Source: Candidatus Moduliflexus flocculans (GTDB lineage: Bacteria; Moduliflexota; Moduliflexia; Moduliflexales; Moduliflexaceae). Taken from it: a DNA stretch of 44,352 nucleotides. The number at the start of each line of letters is the position of its first letter. The first letter of the stretch is position 1. The notes under the pieces are model-generated. The model was not told where the DNA came from. It worked only from the letters and a program-made list of their open reading frames with translations, and did no database searches. The position numbers were made by a program, and so were the translations under genes. Of the stretch, positions 7,208 to 15,800 are shown piece by piece. The stretch spans positions 267,140 to 311,491 of the forward strand of contig DF820461.1 in the NCBI GenBank assembly GCA_000739515.1. The letters are read 5' to 3'.

Positions 7208-7687
7208 ATGGAAAAAGGCTTTCTGACCTTACTGATCACGGTTATTATCGTGGCAGTTTCGGCGCTGGCGAATAGACAAAAAACCTGGCAGGGCGTGCAA
7301 AAAGGCGTGAAGATGCTGCTGAAACTTCTGCCGTCGTTTCTCACGATCATCATTCTTGTCAGCGTCTTTCTCGGCCTGATTCCGCAAGAAACGTTGATCA
7401 AATATCTTGGCAAAGAGTCCGGGATTTCCGGCATGGCGATTGCTGCGATTTTAGGCTCGATTGCGCTGATTCCCGGCTTCATTTCCTATCCGCTGGGCGC
7501 GATGCTGCTTCGCAACGGCGTCTCGTATAGCGTGATCGCGGTGTTTATTACGACGCTGATGATGGTCGGCGTGTTGACGCTGCCTCTTGAAATCAAATAT
7601 TTCGGCGTCAAGGTCAGCCTGATGAGAAACGCCTTCAGCTTGTTCGGGGCGTTGCTGATCGGCGTCATCATGGGGGGGCTGCTATGA
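7208..7687 (+). CDS. Permease, N-terminal half of a split transporter
   Basis: 159 residues, with about four or five membrane segments. Residues 35-95 contain LKLLPSFLTIIILVSVFLGLIP, a charged loop KYLGKESGISG and the Gly/Pro-rich segment IALIPGFISYPLGAMLLRNG. This is the arrangement of one half of DUF318-like permeases, where a conserved loop separates two membrane pairs. The next gene (7684) has the same layout and starts in the stop codon of this one (ATGA overlap), so the two halves are probably made together and pair in the membrane. Neither half has the CSC motif of the larger permease upstream. Substrate unknown; context suggests metal or metalloid. Confidence 0.75.
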   Translation: MEKGFLTLLITVIIVAVSALANRQKTWQGVQKGVKMLLKLLPSFLTIIILVSVFLGLIPQETLIKYLGKESGISGMAIAAILGSIALIPGFISYPLGAMLLRNGVSYSVIAVFITTLMMVGVLTLPLEIKYFGVKVSLMRNAFSLFGALLIGVIMGGLL

Positions 7688-8223
7688 AAAAAGCGTTCGC
7701 GTTGCTGAAAGCGTATGCGGTCGTCATCGCGTTCGCCCTGTTTATCGTCGTTTCCAGAATGCTGGATTTCGGCGGCGGCGACAAGATCGTCGCTAACTTT
7801 TTCGATTTCAGCCTTGAGGCGCTCGCCTTTCTGCCGTGCATGTTCGTGCTGATCGGCCTGTTCGATGTGTGGGTGCCGAAAGAAGCGCTGCAACGGCATA
7901 TCGGCGAGGACTCCGGCGTCAAAGGCGCGGCGATGGTCATTCTGTTCGCCATGCTTCAGGGCGGGCCGTTGTACGGCGCGTTTCCGGTGGCTGCAATCCT
8001 CTGGAAAAAAGGGAGCAGCATCCGAAACATTTTTATTTATCTTGGGGCGTTTTCCAGCATGAAAATTCCGATGCTGACCTTCGAAGTCGGCTTTTTAGGA
8101 TGGAAATTTTCACTGCTGCGCACCCTGATCACGCTCCCCGTCTTTCTGCTGATTGCGGAGATGCTTGCGCGAATATTGCGTCACGCAGATTTCGACGTGA
8201 AGAGTTTCGACGCTCAGAAATAG
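7684..8223 (+). CDS. Permease, C-terminal half of a split transporter
   Basis: 179 residues, hydrophobic, with about five membrane segments. Like its partner it has a charged loop after the first segments (VPKEALQRHIGEDSGVKG), then a Gly/Pro-rich membrane stretch, AMLQGGPLYGAFPVAAILWK, and FSSMKIPMLTFEVGFLGWKF. The repeated plan KEALxxxxGxxSGVKG, also seen in the preceding gene (QETLIKYLGKESGISG), shows that the two subunits are homologous halves. The ATG overlaps the stop of the first half by 4 bases. A hairpin of the dispersed terminator family follows at 8239. Function inferred from family and location only. Confidence 0.75.
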   Translation: MKKAFALLKAYAVVIAFALFIVVSRMLDFGGGDKIVANFFDFSLEALAFLPCMFVLIGLFDVWVPKEALQRHIGEDSGVKGAAMVILFAMLQGGPLYGAFPVAAILWKKGSSIRNIFIYLGAFSSMKIPMLTFEVGFLGWKFSLLRTLITLPVFLLIAEMLARILRHADFDVKSFDAQK

Positions 8224-8238
8224 CGCGAAGATGGGAGA

Positions 8239-8265
8239 TGTCGGACACTTTTAACGTGTCTGACA
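8239..8265 (+). terminator. Hairpin of the TGTC(A/G)GACAC family
   Basis: TGTCGGACAC and GTGTCTGACA pair at 9 of 10 positions plus one wobble, then CTTT. Lies 16 bases after the split permease. Probable terminator or attenuator inside the island. Confidence 0.55.
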
Positions 8266-8357
8266 GCTTTGCAATATCAACAAAACAAATACAAATAAGA
8301 AGCCGGTGAATCTGTCGGGAGATGAACTTCCGGCAGCGTTCTCGCGGCGAAAAACTC

Positions 8358-8591
8358 ATGAAAACATTACAAATTCTTGGAACTGGTTGCCCGAAATGCA
8401 AAAAACTCGCCGAACATACCGAAGCCGCCGCCAAAGCGCTCGGCATGGAATATCAGCTTGTCAAAGTGACCGACATTAATCAGATTATGAGTTTCGGCGT
8501 GGCCATGACGCCAGGATTAGCGGTGGATGGCGTGGTCAAAGTCGCTGGCAAAGTGCCGAGCGTGGACGAAATCAAAGCGTTGTTAGCGTAA
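8358..8591 (+). CDS. arsE: MTH895/ArsE-family small thioredoxin-like protein
   Basis: 77 residues with the ATG at 8358; an upstream in-frame ATG at 8322 would add 12 residues that do not fit the fold. The sequence MKTLQILGTGCPKCKKLAEH has the redox motif CPKC directly after the first beta strand, and VAMTPGLAVDGVVKVAGKVP carries the cis-proline (TPGL) of thioredoxins. This is the compact redox-active disulfide family (TIGR00412-like), which includes ArsE of arsEFG operons, where ArsE and ArsF are needed for nitroarylarsenical reduction. arsF- and arsG-like genes lie further along the same island (12135 and 13036), which supports naming it arsE, though not adjacency. No clear ribosome binding site. 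Confidence 0.8.
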   Translation: MKTLQILGTGCPKCKKLAEHTEAAAKALGMEYQLVKVTDINQIMSFGVAMTPGLAVDGVVKVAGKVPSVDEIKALLA

Positions 8592-8605
8592 CGGAGGCGA
8601 GTGAA

Positions 8606-8893
8606 ATGGCCGGACAACTTCAACGGGAGCAGATTCCCTGGTATCCGACAATTCATGCGGAACAATGCACGGGGTGCGGCAAATGCGTGGAATTCTGTCA
8701 GCATGGTGTGTATCAGGAACAAGATGGAACATTCACGGTCGTCAATCCGTATGGCTGCATGGTGGGTTGTTCGGAATGCGCGAACATTTGTCCGGCCAAT
8801 GCAATCGAATTTCCAAAACAAGAGGCGTTTATGGCACTGTTGAAAACACTCCGACAGCAAGCCCGCGTTAGGAACGAAGAGGCATCACGATGA
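8606..8893 (+). CDS. 2x[4Fe-4S]-type ferredoxin
   Basis: 95 residues. Two Cys groups are present: C21-x2-C24-x2-C27-x3-C31 and C51-x3-C55-x2-C58-x3-C62. The second ends in the usual CP, whereas the first lacks the proline (CQ) and the second has an extra residue before its middle Cys, so the fold is a slightly divergent bacterial ferredoxin. A 20-residue C-terminal helix follows. It sits 14 bases after arsE and overlaps arsC by 4 bases, with a GGAGGCGAG site before the ATG. It may feed electrons to the ArsE/ArsF or [2Fe-2S] proteins of the island; that is inference. Confidence 0.85.
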   Translation: MAGQLQREQIPWYPTIHAEQCTGCGKCVEFCQHGVYQEQDGTFTVVNPYGCMVGCSECANICPANAIEFPKQEAFMALLKTLRQQARVRNEEASR

Positions 8894-9321
8894 AACACAC
8901 GATTCTATTTATCTGTACGCATAATTCCGCCCGGTCGCAATTAGCGGAAGGGTTAGTCAACCATTATTTCGGGGAGGCGTGGGACGCTAAAAGCGCGGGG
9001 ACAGAAGCGACGTTTGTCAAGCCGCTTGCCATCAAAGCAATGGCCGCCGCTGGAATTAACATTACGCATCAGACCTCGAAAACGGTGGCGGCGTTTCAAG
9101 GGCAGATGTTCGATGTCGTCGTAACTGTCTGCGACAGCGCCAAAGAAACCTGTCCATTTTTTCCAGGAAAGAAGGTGATACACAAGAGTTTTGTTGATCC
9201 GTCGAATGTTGAAGGAACGGATGAAGAAAAACTGGCCGCGTTCTGCCAGACGCGGGATGAGATCAAAGCCTGGCTGGATGAACAGCTTCCTGTCTGGGCA
9301 AAGGAGCTCGAACAGGCATGA
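8890..9321 (+). CDS. arsC: Arsenate reductase, thioredoxin-coupled (low-molecular-weight phosphatase fold)
   Basis: 143 residues. Reduces As(V) to As(III) for export by Acr3. The P-loop C9-THNSA-R15-S near the N-terminus is the CX5R(S) anion site, with Cys 9 the nucleophile. The redox relay pair is Cys 81 and Cys 88 in VCDSAKETCPFFPG, typical of thioredoxin-type ArsC. FVDPSN, close to the C-terminal part, supplies the general acid Asp of this fold. The gene overlaps the ferredoxin gene upstream (ATGA) and the BFD-like gene downstream (ATGA), so it is tightly coupled with two iron-sulfur proteins. All expected catalytic residues are present. Confidence 0.93.
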   Translation: MKHTILFICTHNSARSQLAEGLVNHYFGEAWDAKSAGTEATFVKPLAIKAMAAAGINITHQTSKTVAAFQGQMFDVVVTVCDSAKETCPFFPGKKVIHKSFVDPSNVEGTDEEKLAAFCQTRDEIKAWLDEQLPVWAKELEQA

Positions 9322-9524
9322 TGACGAGAGATGATGACATGATCTGCTATTGTTTTCAGTACACCTCTGGCGATATTCGCCGCGACGCGGCTGAACATGG
9401 CAAGTCAACAATTTTACAGCAGATTCTGGACGCAAAACGCGCCGGCGGCTGTCAGTGCGCTGAGAAACACCCCAAAGGCACCTGATGCGTGGCTGATGTC
9501 CGCCGTGTGCTGGACGAGGAATAA
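9318..9524 (+). CDS. BFD-like [2Fe-2S] protein, probable selenoprotein with Sec at TGA 9483-9485
   Basis: From the ATG overlapping the arsC stop, the frame runs 55 codons to TGA (9483-9485), then continues TGC GTG GCT ... to TAA (9522-9524), giving 68 residues if TGA is read as Sec56. Cys 10 and 12 (ICYCFQYT) and Cys 45 and 47 (GGCQCAEKHPKGT) are the paired cluster ligands of the BFD-like/CopZ-type [2Fe-2S] fold; the segment after TGA, CVADVRRVLDEE, is the expected last helix of that fold. A U-C pair would replace the C-C pair seen in homologues as I recall them. A SECIS-like hairpin lies at 9498-9515. It could instead be a truncated gene ending at 9485. AGGAG (9302-9306) precedes the start; an ATG at 9339 is an alternative start. 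Confidence 0.7.
9498..9515 (+). promoter_or_regulatory. Candidate bacterial SECIS hairpin
   Basis: Twelve bases after the TGA, GTCCGC (9498-9503) pairs with GC (9509-9510) and GGAC (9512-9515), leaving one bulged T and a CGTGT loop that has G in its second position. The loop begins 18 bases after the TGA, within the usual spacing of bacterial selenocysteine insertion elements. Short and not proven. Confidence 0.5.
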
Positions 9525-9533
9525 AAGGAGGCT

Positions 9534-10607
<1,074 letters not shown>

Positions 10608-10638
10608 CTGTATTGACACAGAACGTTATGGACAGATA

Positions 10639-10665
10639 TGTCACACACCTTCAAGGCGTCTGACA
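10639..10665 (+). terminator. Hairpin of the TGTCAGACACC family after acr3
   Basis: Arms 10639-10651 and 10653-10665 pair at 11 of 13 positions and are followed by GCTTTTCCT, the same tail as the hairpin at 6328. Confidence 0.6.
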
Positions 10666-10728
10666 GCTTTTCCTGACCATAACCTGTCGTGTCATTACAA
10701 ATAACCATAAGACAAGGAGGAATTTTTT

Positions 10729-11163
10729 ATGACCGCACAAGAAACGAATGTCGGTTGTTGTACTCCGCAAACTCAAACCGCCTCGTGCGAGTGCGAATGC
10801 AGCAGTTCTCCCGCGTTGTTGTTTCCCTGTTCCGGCGGCTCCGATGTCGGCGCGTTAAGCGATCAGGCTGCGCGGCAAATGACTGCCGCTGGCATCGGCA
10901 AAATGTATTGCCTCGCCGGAATCGGCGGGCGCGTCAGCGGCATTCTCGCCTCGACCAGGTCGGCGGGCAAGATTCTCGCGATTGACGGCTGCCCTCTCAA
11001 TTGCGCTAAAGCGACGCTTGAACAGGCAGGAATAACCACGTTCAAACATATGAACCTGAAAGAGATCGGCATGATAAAAGGCCAGTCGCCAGTCACGGAA
11101 GAGCGCCTGACGCGTATTAGCAACGAAGCGCGTTCATTATTGCAAGAGCGTCGAGATACCTGA
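10729..11163 (+). CDS. DGC-domain putative zinc-binding protein
   Basis: 144 residues. The core (31-140) matches the DGC domain: FPCSGGSDVGALSDQAAR, KMYCLAGIGGRVSGI, the name-giving IDGCPLNCAKATLEQAG and a late SPVTEERL. Conserved Cys 34, 61, 88 and 92 are the likely metal ligands. The first 25 residues add five more cysteines (CC and CECEC), a metal-chelating N-terminal tail. Genes of this family commonly accompany arsenic and DUF318 permease clusters, but their reaction is not established. A strong AAGGAGG precedes the ATG. A metal-handling or chaperone role for arsenite or zinc is inference. Confidence 0.82.
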   Translation: MTAQETNVGCCTPQTQTASCECECSSSPALLFPCSGGSDVGALSDQAARQMTAAGIGKMYCLAGIGGRVSGILASTRSAGKILAIDGCPLNCAKATLEQAGITTFKHMNLKEIGMIKGQSPVTEERLTRISNEARSLLQERRDT

Positions 11164-11221
11164 TGAGTGTCTGGCAAATCGCTTGACGCTCGCGGTAGAT
11201 TCGAATGGAGGATGATATGCT

Positions 11222-12121
11222 ATGGCGCATACGCACGCAGAACCATCAACCTCAACGACCAGCTTATTCGTGACGGTGTTGTTGAATCTTTTGATCACGG
11301 TCGTTGAGATCGTGGGCGGCATTCTGTCAGGGAGTTTATCGCTGATTTCGGATGCGCTCCACAATCTCAGCGATGGCGTGGCGATTATTATCACGTACAT
11401 CGCCATGAAACTCAGCGCTCGCCCCAACACCGAACGTTATACCTTCGGCTTGAAACGGGCGGAAATTCTGGCGGCGATTTTGAATTCGGCCACGCTGATC
11501 GGCATCGGCGCGTTTCTGTTCGAAGAAGCGTATCATCGCTTTCGCGCGCCGGAACCGATTGCCGGCGGCCTGATGATCGCTGTCGCGCTGACTGGGCTTG
11601 TGGCGAATGTGATCGGAACGCTGTTGCTGCGGCAAGGTTCGCAGCAAAACATGAACATCCGCGCAGCCTATTTGCATCTGTTTTCGGATGCGATTTCCAG
11701 CGTCGCGGTCATTATCGGCGGGCTGGCGATTTACTTCTTTGACATCGCCTGGATTGATCCGCTCTTGACGGTCATCATTGCCGCCTATATTATTTACGAA
11801 AGCTTCGCCATCGTCAGAGAGGCTGTCAACGTGCTGCTGATGGGCGCGCCGTCCGACATCTCGCTCCCACAGGTGCAGCAAGCGCTTGAAACTGTGCCGG
11901 GCGTCCAGAATATTCATCACGTGCATGTCTGGCGCATGAACGACCAGGATATTCATTTCGAAGCCCATGTGGATGTCGCGGATATGCCGGTCAGCCAATG
12001 TCAGCAAATCGCTCGGCAGATCGAAGAGAAACTGCATGAGTTGCATGAGATTACGCATGTCACCTTGCAGTTCGAATGTAATGCGTGTTCAGTCAAAGGA
12101 CTTGTTTATAACCATCAATAA
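11222..12121 (+). CDS. Cation diffusion facilitator (CzcD-like metal exporter)
   Basis: 299 residues. Six membrane segments in the first 200 residues followed by a cytoplasmic alpha/beta domain. The binuclear transport site is seen in the second segment as SDALHNLSDG (His 47, Asp 51) and in the fifth as HLFSDAISS. The C-terminal domain contains NIHHVHVWRMN, with His-rich metal binding as in ZnT/CzcD proteins. HN-type sites usually mean Zn2+/Cd2+ or Co2+ efflux from the cytoplasm. GGAGG lies about 11 bases upstream of the chosen ATG. Its presence broadens the island from arsenic to divalent metals. Confidence 0.92.
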   Translation: MAHTHAEPSTSTTSLFVTVLLNLLITVVEIVGGILSGSLSLISDALHNLSDGVAIIITYIAMKLSARPNTERYTFGLKRAEILAAILNSATLIGIGAFLFEEAYHRFRAPEPIAGGLMIAVALTGLVANVIGTLLLRQGSQQNMNIRAAYLHLFSDAISSVAVIIGGLAIYFFDIAWIDPLLTVIIAAYIIYESFAIVREAVNVLLMGAPSDISLPQVQQALETVPGVQNIHHVHVWRMNDQDIHFEAHVDVADMPVSQCQQIARQIEEKLHELHEITHVTLQFECNACSVKGLVYNHQ

Positions 12122-12134
12122 AAAGGAATCTCTT

Positions 12135-13034
12135 ATGAAAAAACGTCTCATGTCCCGCCAATATCTTTTCGGCTTTGTTTGCATCATATCCCTGACATTA
12201 TTGTCTCTCATATCGGCATTGACGCCAGCCGTTGCCGCCGAACCGCCAGTCCTGTATCTCTTCTGGGGCGACGGCTGCCCGCATTGCGAAGAAGAAAAAA
12301 TGTTTTTCGACGTATTGCAACACGATTACCCCCAGTTGGAAATCCGCCTGTTCGAAGTCTGGAATAACCCTGAATTCGCCAAATTAGCGGAGGCATTAGC
12401 GAAGGCGAATCACATCAACGCCGCCAGTGTGCCGCTCACCTTTATCGGCAACTGGGGGAATGTCGGATTTCAATCGTTCGAAACGACAGGCGTCGAGATC
12501 GCCGCACGCGTTCAAGCCTGCTTAGCGCAAGGCTGCCCCGACGCGCTCGACAAGCTTGGCCCGCAGCAACTTGCGGCGCGGGTGCGCGACGAGGCGGCGC
12601 GAAAATCGCCGCAGGGCTGGGAATTGCGTCCCGCTGCTGCTGTCGCGACGATCGCTCCCGCCGACACTACGCCTGCGCCTGTTGCAGCCACGCCGACGAA
12701 AACGATCAAGGTCTATTATTTTCATGGTACGGCTCGCTGCCCATCTTGTAAGACAATTGAAGAACTGACAAATTTTGCCATCGTGAACGGATTCAAAAAA
12801 GAATTGGAAAGCGGCGTGCTTGAGTTCAACGCCATCAACGTCGAAACGCCTGAGAATCAGCACTTTATCAAGGATTATCAATTGTACACCAAATCCGTCA
12901 TTGTGTCTGAAGTGATTGACGGCAAAGAGCGGCGCTGGAAAAATTTGGAGAAAGTCTGGCAATTACTCATGCAAGAGAAAGCGTTCACGATGTACGTGCA
13001 GCAAGAAGTTTCCGCCTATTTGGAGGGGAAATAG
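12135..13034 (+). CDS. arsF: Secreted or periplasmic thioredoxin domain fused to ArsF-like domain
   Basis: 299 residues from the ATG at 12135, preceded by AAAGGAAT; an open frame extends upstream inside the CDF gene but is not used. Residues 1-35 are a Sec signal peptide (hydrophobic 11-29, AVAAE cleavage). Residues 36-160 are a thioredoxin-like domain with WGDGCPHC (Cys 48, 51) and cis-proline VPLTF. An Ala/Pro/Thr linker (165-190) leads to residues 190-299, which resemble ArsF, with YFHGTARCPSCKTIEEL (Cys 202, 205). ArsF works with ArsE in nitroarylarsenical reduction; as far as I recall ArsF is usually a single-domain protein, so the fusion is notable. Stop is one base before the arsG ATG. 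Confidence 0.8.
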   Translation: MKKRLMSRQYLFGFVCIISLTLLSLISALTPAVAAEPPVLYLFWGDGCPHCEEEKMFFDVLQHDYPQLEIRLFEVWNNPEFAKLAEALAKANHINAASVPLTFIGNWGNVGFQSFETTGVEIAARVQACLAQGCPDALDKLGPQQLAARVRDEAARKSPQGWELRPAAAVATIAPADTTPAPVAATPTKTIKVYYFHGTARCPSCKTIEELTNFAIVNGFKKELESGVLEFNAINVETPENQHFIKDYQLYTKSVIVSEVIDGKERRWKNLEKVWQLLMQEKAFTMYVQQEVSAYLEGK

Positions 13035-13035
13035 G

Positions 13036-13716
13036 ATGAATCCGCTTCTCGTTGATATGGGGCTGGCGCTCTGGTTCGGCATCCTGACCTCTATCAGCCC
13101 GTGTCCGCTCGCCACGAATCTGACCGCGATTTCCTTTATCGGGCGGAAAGTCGGACGCGCCGGATATGTTTTTTCCGCCGGAATGCTCTATATGCTTGGG
13201 CGGATGCTGACCTATTCGATTTTAGGCGCGATCTTGGTCTCAAGCACGCAGTTGATTTCGCCGGTCGCGATGTTTTTGCAAACGTATATGGTCTATCTGC
13301 TCGGCCCCGGCCTGATTCTGTTCGGCGTGTTGCTGCTGGACGTTATCAAGTTGAATTTCGGCGGCGGCCTGATGAACGACCTGCTGCAAGCGCGAATCGA
13401 ACGGGCGGGCATTTGGGGCGCGGGGCTGATGGGGATTGTGTTTGCGCTGTCGTTTTGCCCGATTTCCGCCGGACTGTTTTTCGGCAGCTTGTTCGGTTTG
13501 GCGATGCAGCGCGGCTCAACGATTCTCCTGCCGTCACTCTATGGCGTTGGGACAGCCCTTCCGGTGTTAGCCTTCGCGTTTTTGCTGGCGTTTTCCGCCA
13601 ATCGGATTGGTAGGGTTTTTGATAAACTCAGCGCATTCGAACACTGGGCGCGGCGCGTGACTGCCTTGATTATGATAGCGGCTGGCTTGTATCTCTGTGT
13701 CACGCAAATTATTTAG
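13036..13716 (+). CDS. arsG: ArsG-family (DsbD/CcdA-like) permease
   Basis: 226 residues from the ATG at 13036 (GGAGGGGAAATAG just upstream). Six hydrophobic segments arranged as two inverted repeats, each with a membrane Cys: SPCPLATN (Cys 23) and LSFCPISAG (Cys 141). Such Cys pairs carry electrons across the membrane in DsbD/CcdA; in the ArsG family the protein is annotated as the efflux permease for aromatic aminoarsenicals in arsEFG operons. It follows the thioredoxin-ArsF gene by one base, so it could either export the product or pass reducing power to that fusion protein. Last gene of the island. Confidence 0.85.
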   Translation: MNPLLVDMGLALWFGILTSISPCPLATNLTAISFIGRKVGRAGYVFSAGMLYMLGRMLTYSILGAILVSSTQLISPVAMFLQTYMVYLLGPGLILFGVLLLDVIKLNFGGGLMNDLLQARIERAGIWGAGLMGIVFALSFCPISAGLFFGSLFGLAMQRGSTILLPSLYGVGTALPVLAFAFLLAFSANRIGRVFDKLSAFEHWARRVTALIMIAAGLYLCVTQII

Positions 13717-13732
13717 CGATTTTTATTTATCA

Positions 13733-13763
13733 CCCCTTACAGGATTTGAAACCCTGTCAGGGG
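13733..13763 (+). terminator. Hairpin after arsG
   Basis: CCCCTTACAGG and CCTGTCAGGGG pair at 10 of 11 positions. It ends the island; the AGGGG of its right arm also lies about 15 bases before the trmJ start. Confidence 0.5.
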
Positions 13764-13778
13764 TAAGCTTGATTTCCC

Positions 13779-14546
13779 ATGATTCCAGCAATTCTTTCGA
13801 ATGTGGTTGTAATTTTGTATGAACCGAAAGACCCGATCAACATCGGCACGACGCTGCGGGCGATGAAAAATATGGGCTTGTCTCATCTTCGTGTGATCGA
13901 GCCTGCCGCCGACGATCTCTGGCGCATCAGCGTGGCCGCGCCGCGATCCGAACAGGAAATTCGGGCGATCCAACGCTTCTCCTCGTTAGAAGAGGCGTTG
14001 CGCGATATTTCTTATACGGTCGGCCTGACGGCCCGAATGCGGAAAGCGAATTATACGGTCATGCCTCCGCGCGAAGCGTGTCCGGTTCTCTTAGAGCGAG
14101 CAGCGCAGGGCAAGATCGCGCTGTTATTCGGACGCGAAGATTCCGGCCTGCCGAACAGCGCCTTGACGCTGTGCGACGCCTATATCACGATTCCGACGAA
14201 CCCTGATTACAGTTCGCTGAATTTGGCGCAGGCGGTGCTGCTGATGACCTACGAATTATCGCTCGCCGCGCAGGAACAGCCGTTTCAGATTCGCGAAGGG
14301 AAACGCACGTTTCCTCCGGCGGATCATGCTCAGTTAGAAGGGATGTTCCAGCAGATCGAAACGGCGTTGTGGGAGATCGAATTTTTCAAAAGCCAGACCA
14401 GCCGGGGAATTATGCGTTCGATTCGGAACATTTTCAGCCGCGCCGCCTTAGATGAACGCGAAGTGCAGGTGTTTCGCGGCATTTTTAATGAGATCATTCA
14501 ATTTTTAAAACGTCAGGGGATTGAACCGGGGAAACGGCCTGAATAG
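13779..14546 (+). CDS. trmJ: TrmJ-like SPOUT tRNA/rRNA 2'-O-methyltransferase
   Basis: 255 residues. SPOUT-fold enzyme that uses SAM to methylate the ribose of C/U32 in tRNA. Motif 1 is EPKDPINIGTTLRAMKNMG (the N-I-G-x3-R of the family), motif 2 is LLFGREDSGLPNSALTLCD, and motif 3 is NPDYSSLNLAQAVLLMTYEL. The C-terminal helical extension (200-255) is also found in TrmJ. No obvious strong ribosome site apart from AGGGG in the preceding hairpin. It converges with the TPR gene downstream. TrmJ versus another TrmH-family target cannot be settled from sequence. Confidence 0.88.
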   Translation: MIPAILSNVVVILYEPKDPINIGTTLRAMKNMGLSHLRVIEPAADDLWRISVAAPRSEQEIRAIQRFSSLEEALRDISYTVGLTARMRKANYTVMPPREACPVLLERAAQGKIALLFGREDSGLPNSALTLCDAYITIPTNPDYSSLNLAQAVLLMTYELSLAAQEQPFQIREGKRTFPPADHAQLEGMFQQIETALWEIEFFKSQTSRGIMRSIRNIFSRAALDEREVQVFRGIFNEIIQFLKRQGIEPGKRPE

Positions 14547-14577
14547 AGCGCTTTAAAGGATAAAAGCGTATTGGGCG

Positions 14578-15591
14578 TTATTGGCGCGTATTTTCCAGAC
14601 TGGCAAGGCGAGCTCGCGCCGCCTGACCGACCCTGCTCGTATCGCTATACCGGCTGACAAGTAGCCGATAGAACTCTTTTGCTTGAGGGAGGTCGTGTAA
14701 ATCTTCATAGGCAAAGCCCATCTTCAATTGTGTCATGCCGGTTTGAGGGTTCGAGGGAAATTTCTCAAGCGCGAGTTGATAGTATTTTAGTGCCTGATCC
14801 GGGTCGCGTTGCCGTTGGCGATACACATCGCCTAACAAGACATACGCATTTTCCGCATGTTCGCCGGTTGGATACTCTTTCACCAGTTCAAGCAACATGC
14901 GCTTGCCGTTTTCGAATGATCCGAAACGAAGTTGATACGCCGCCGCGTCGTATCTGTTTTGGATTTCTTCATGGATCGCTTTCACTTCAGGCGATTCGTG
15001 CCGCGCTTCTTGATCGAACGTTTCGATAGTTGGCGCTTCTGGTTGCGAGAAGAGTGCGTAGAGAAACGCCCCGATCAACAATATTCCCGCAAGTGACGCC
15101 AATATTACGTCTTTGGCGTGGCGGCGAAGGAATGATTCTTGCTGTTTCGGGAGCGACTTTTTCCGAATATTGGACGGGATGCGTGGCGTTGGCGGTTTTT
15201 GCGTGGCAAGAAAGTCGAGTAATTCGGCGTGAGATGTCTCTTGCACTTTTGATGGCGATTCGCTGACTTCAGGCATTTCAGCATCGAACGATAAGGCCGG
15301 AGGCTGCGGGGGATGGCGTTTTTGCAACTCCTGTTCAATTATAGACAGATTTTTTTGAAGCAGCTTGATCCATTCTGCGGTGCGCTGCTCCAATAATCTG
15401 GTTAAGACCCGTTCTTCGAACAGACTTGCTTTTCCATCGGCAATTTGTTGCCGTAAGTTGTGAAGACGAACAGTGCGTTCATCGAGCGATAAAGAGAGGA
15501 TTTCATCAATAGCCGCAATCACGCGAGGGTTTTTGGCAAGTTTCAGGTCAAAATCAGAAATTTTATCTATATTGATTTTGATCTGTTTCAT
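14578..15591 (-). CDS. Membrane-anchored TPR protein (YbgF/BamD-like)
   Basis: 337 residues. Residues 1-95 are helical with a coiled-coil tendency, 96-158 a Pro/Ser-rich linker, 162-181 a single membrane span (VILASLAGILLIGAFLYALF), and 200-335 at least three TPR-like repeats with the features GEHAENAYVLLGDVYRQRQ, DQALKYYQLALEKFPSNP and PQAKEFYRLLVSRYSDTSRV. This repeat type matches YbgF/CpoB and BamD, which act in envelope assembly, but here the repeats sit on the far side of a central span instead of following a signal peptide. Role unknown; a scaffold for envelope or secretion proteins is likely. Confidence 0.7.
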   Translation of the reverse strand: MKQIKINIDKISDFDLKLAKNPRVIAAIDEILSLSLDERTVRLHNLRQQIADGKASLFEERVLTRLLEQRTAEWIKLLQKNLSIIEQELQKRHPPQPPALSFDAEMPEVSESPSKVQETSHAELLDFLATQKPPTPRIPSNIRKKSLPKQQESFLRRHAKDVILASLAGILLIGAFLYALFSQPEAPTIETFDQEARHESPEVKAIHEEIQNRYDAAAYQLRFGSFENGKRMLLELVKEYPTGEHAENAYVLLGDVYRQRQRDPDQALKYYQLALEKFPSNPQTGMTQLKMGFAYEDLHDLPQAKEFYRLLVSRYSDTSRVGQAARARLASLENTRQ

Positions 15592-15800
15592 AGGAAATAC
15601 AAAAAGACATTCAGCACCTCACAAAACTGCACCAAATTAAAGAAAGGAACGAATTCGAACGGCTCGCCCTCAATTCGCTCCTTTCTCCTCTTTGTTATTG
15701 GTGATGATGGTAGATGCTGAACAAGAATGCGTTTCAAATAAAACGTTGATGAGTGTTGTATGCAAACAAAGACATCTCTTTCAAGAATTGCAAAAAGAAT

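Noticed and set aside
9318..9485. Reading the [2Fe-2S] protein as a normal 55-residue gene ending at TGA.
   Set aside because: The sequence after TGA keeps the frame, the Cys pair and the final helix of the family, and a hairpin lies downstream, so Sec reading is favoured, although it is not proven.
11967..12134. Upstream in-frame extension of the thioredoxin-ArsF gene.
   Set aside because: It lies within the CDF gene and would precede a clear signal peptide; the ATG at 12135 has AAAGGAAT upstream.
12916..13035. Upstream in-frame extension of the ArsG gene.
   Set aside because: It overlaps the end of the ArsF fusion gene, whereas the ATG at 13036 has a strong GGAGGGG site and starts the first membrane segment.
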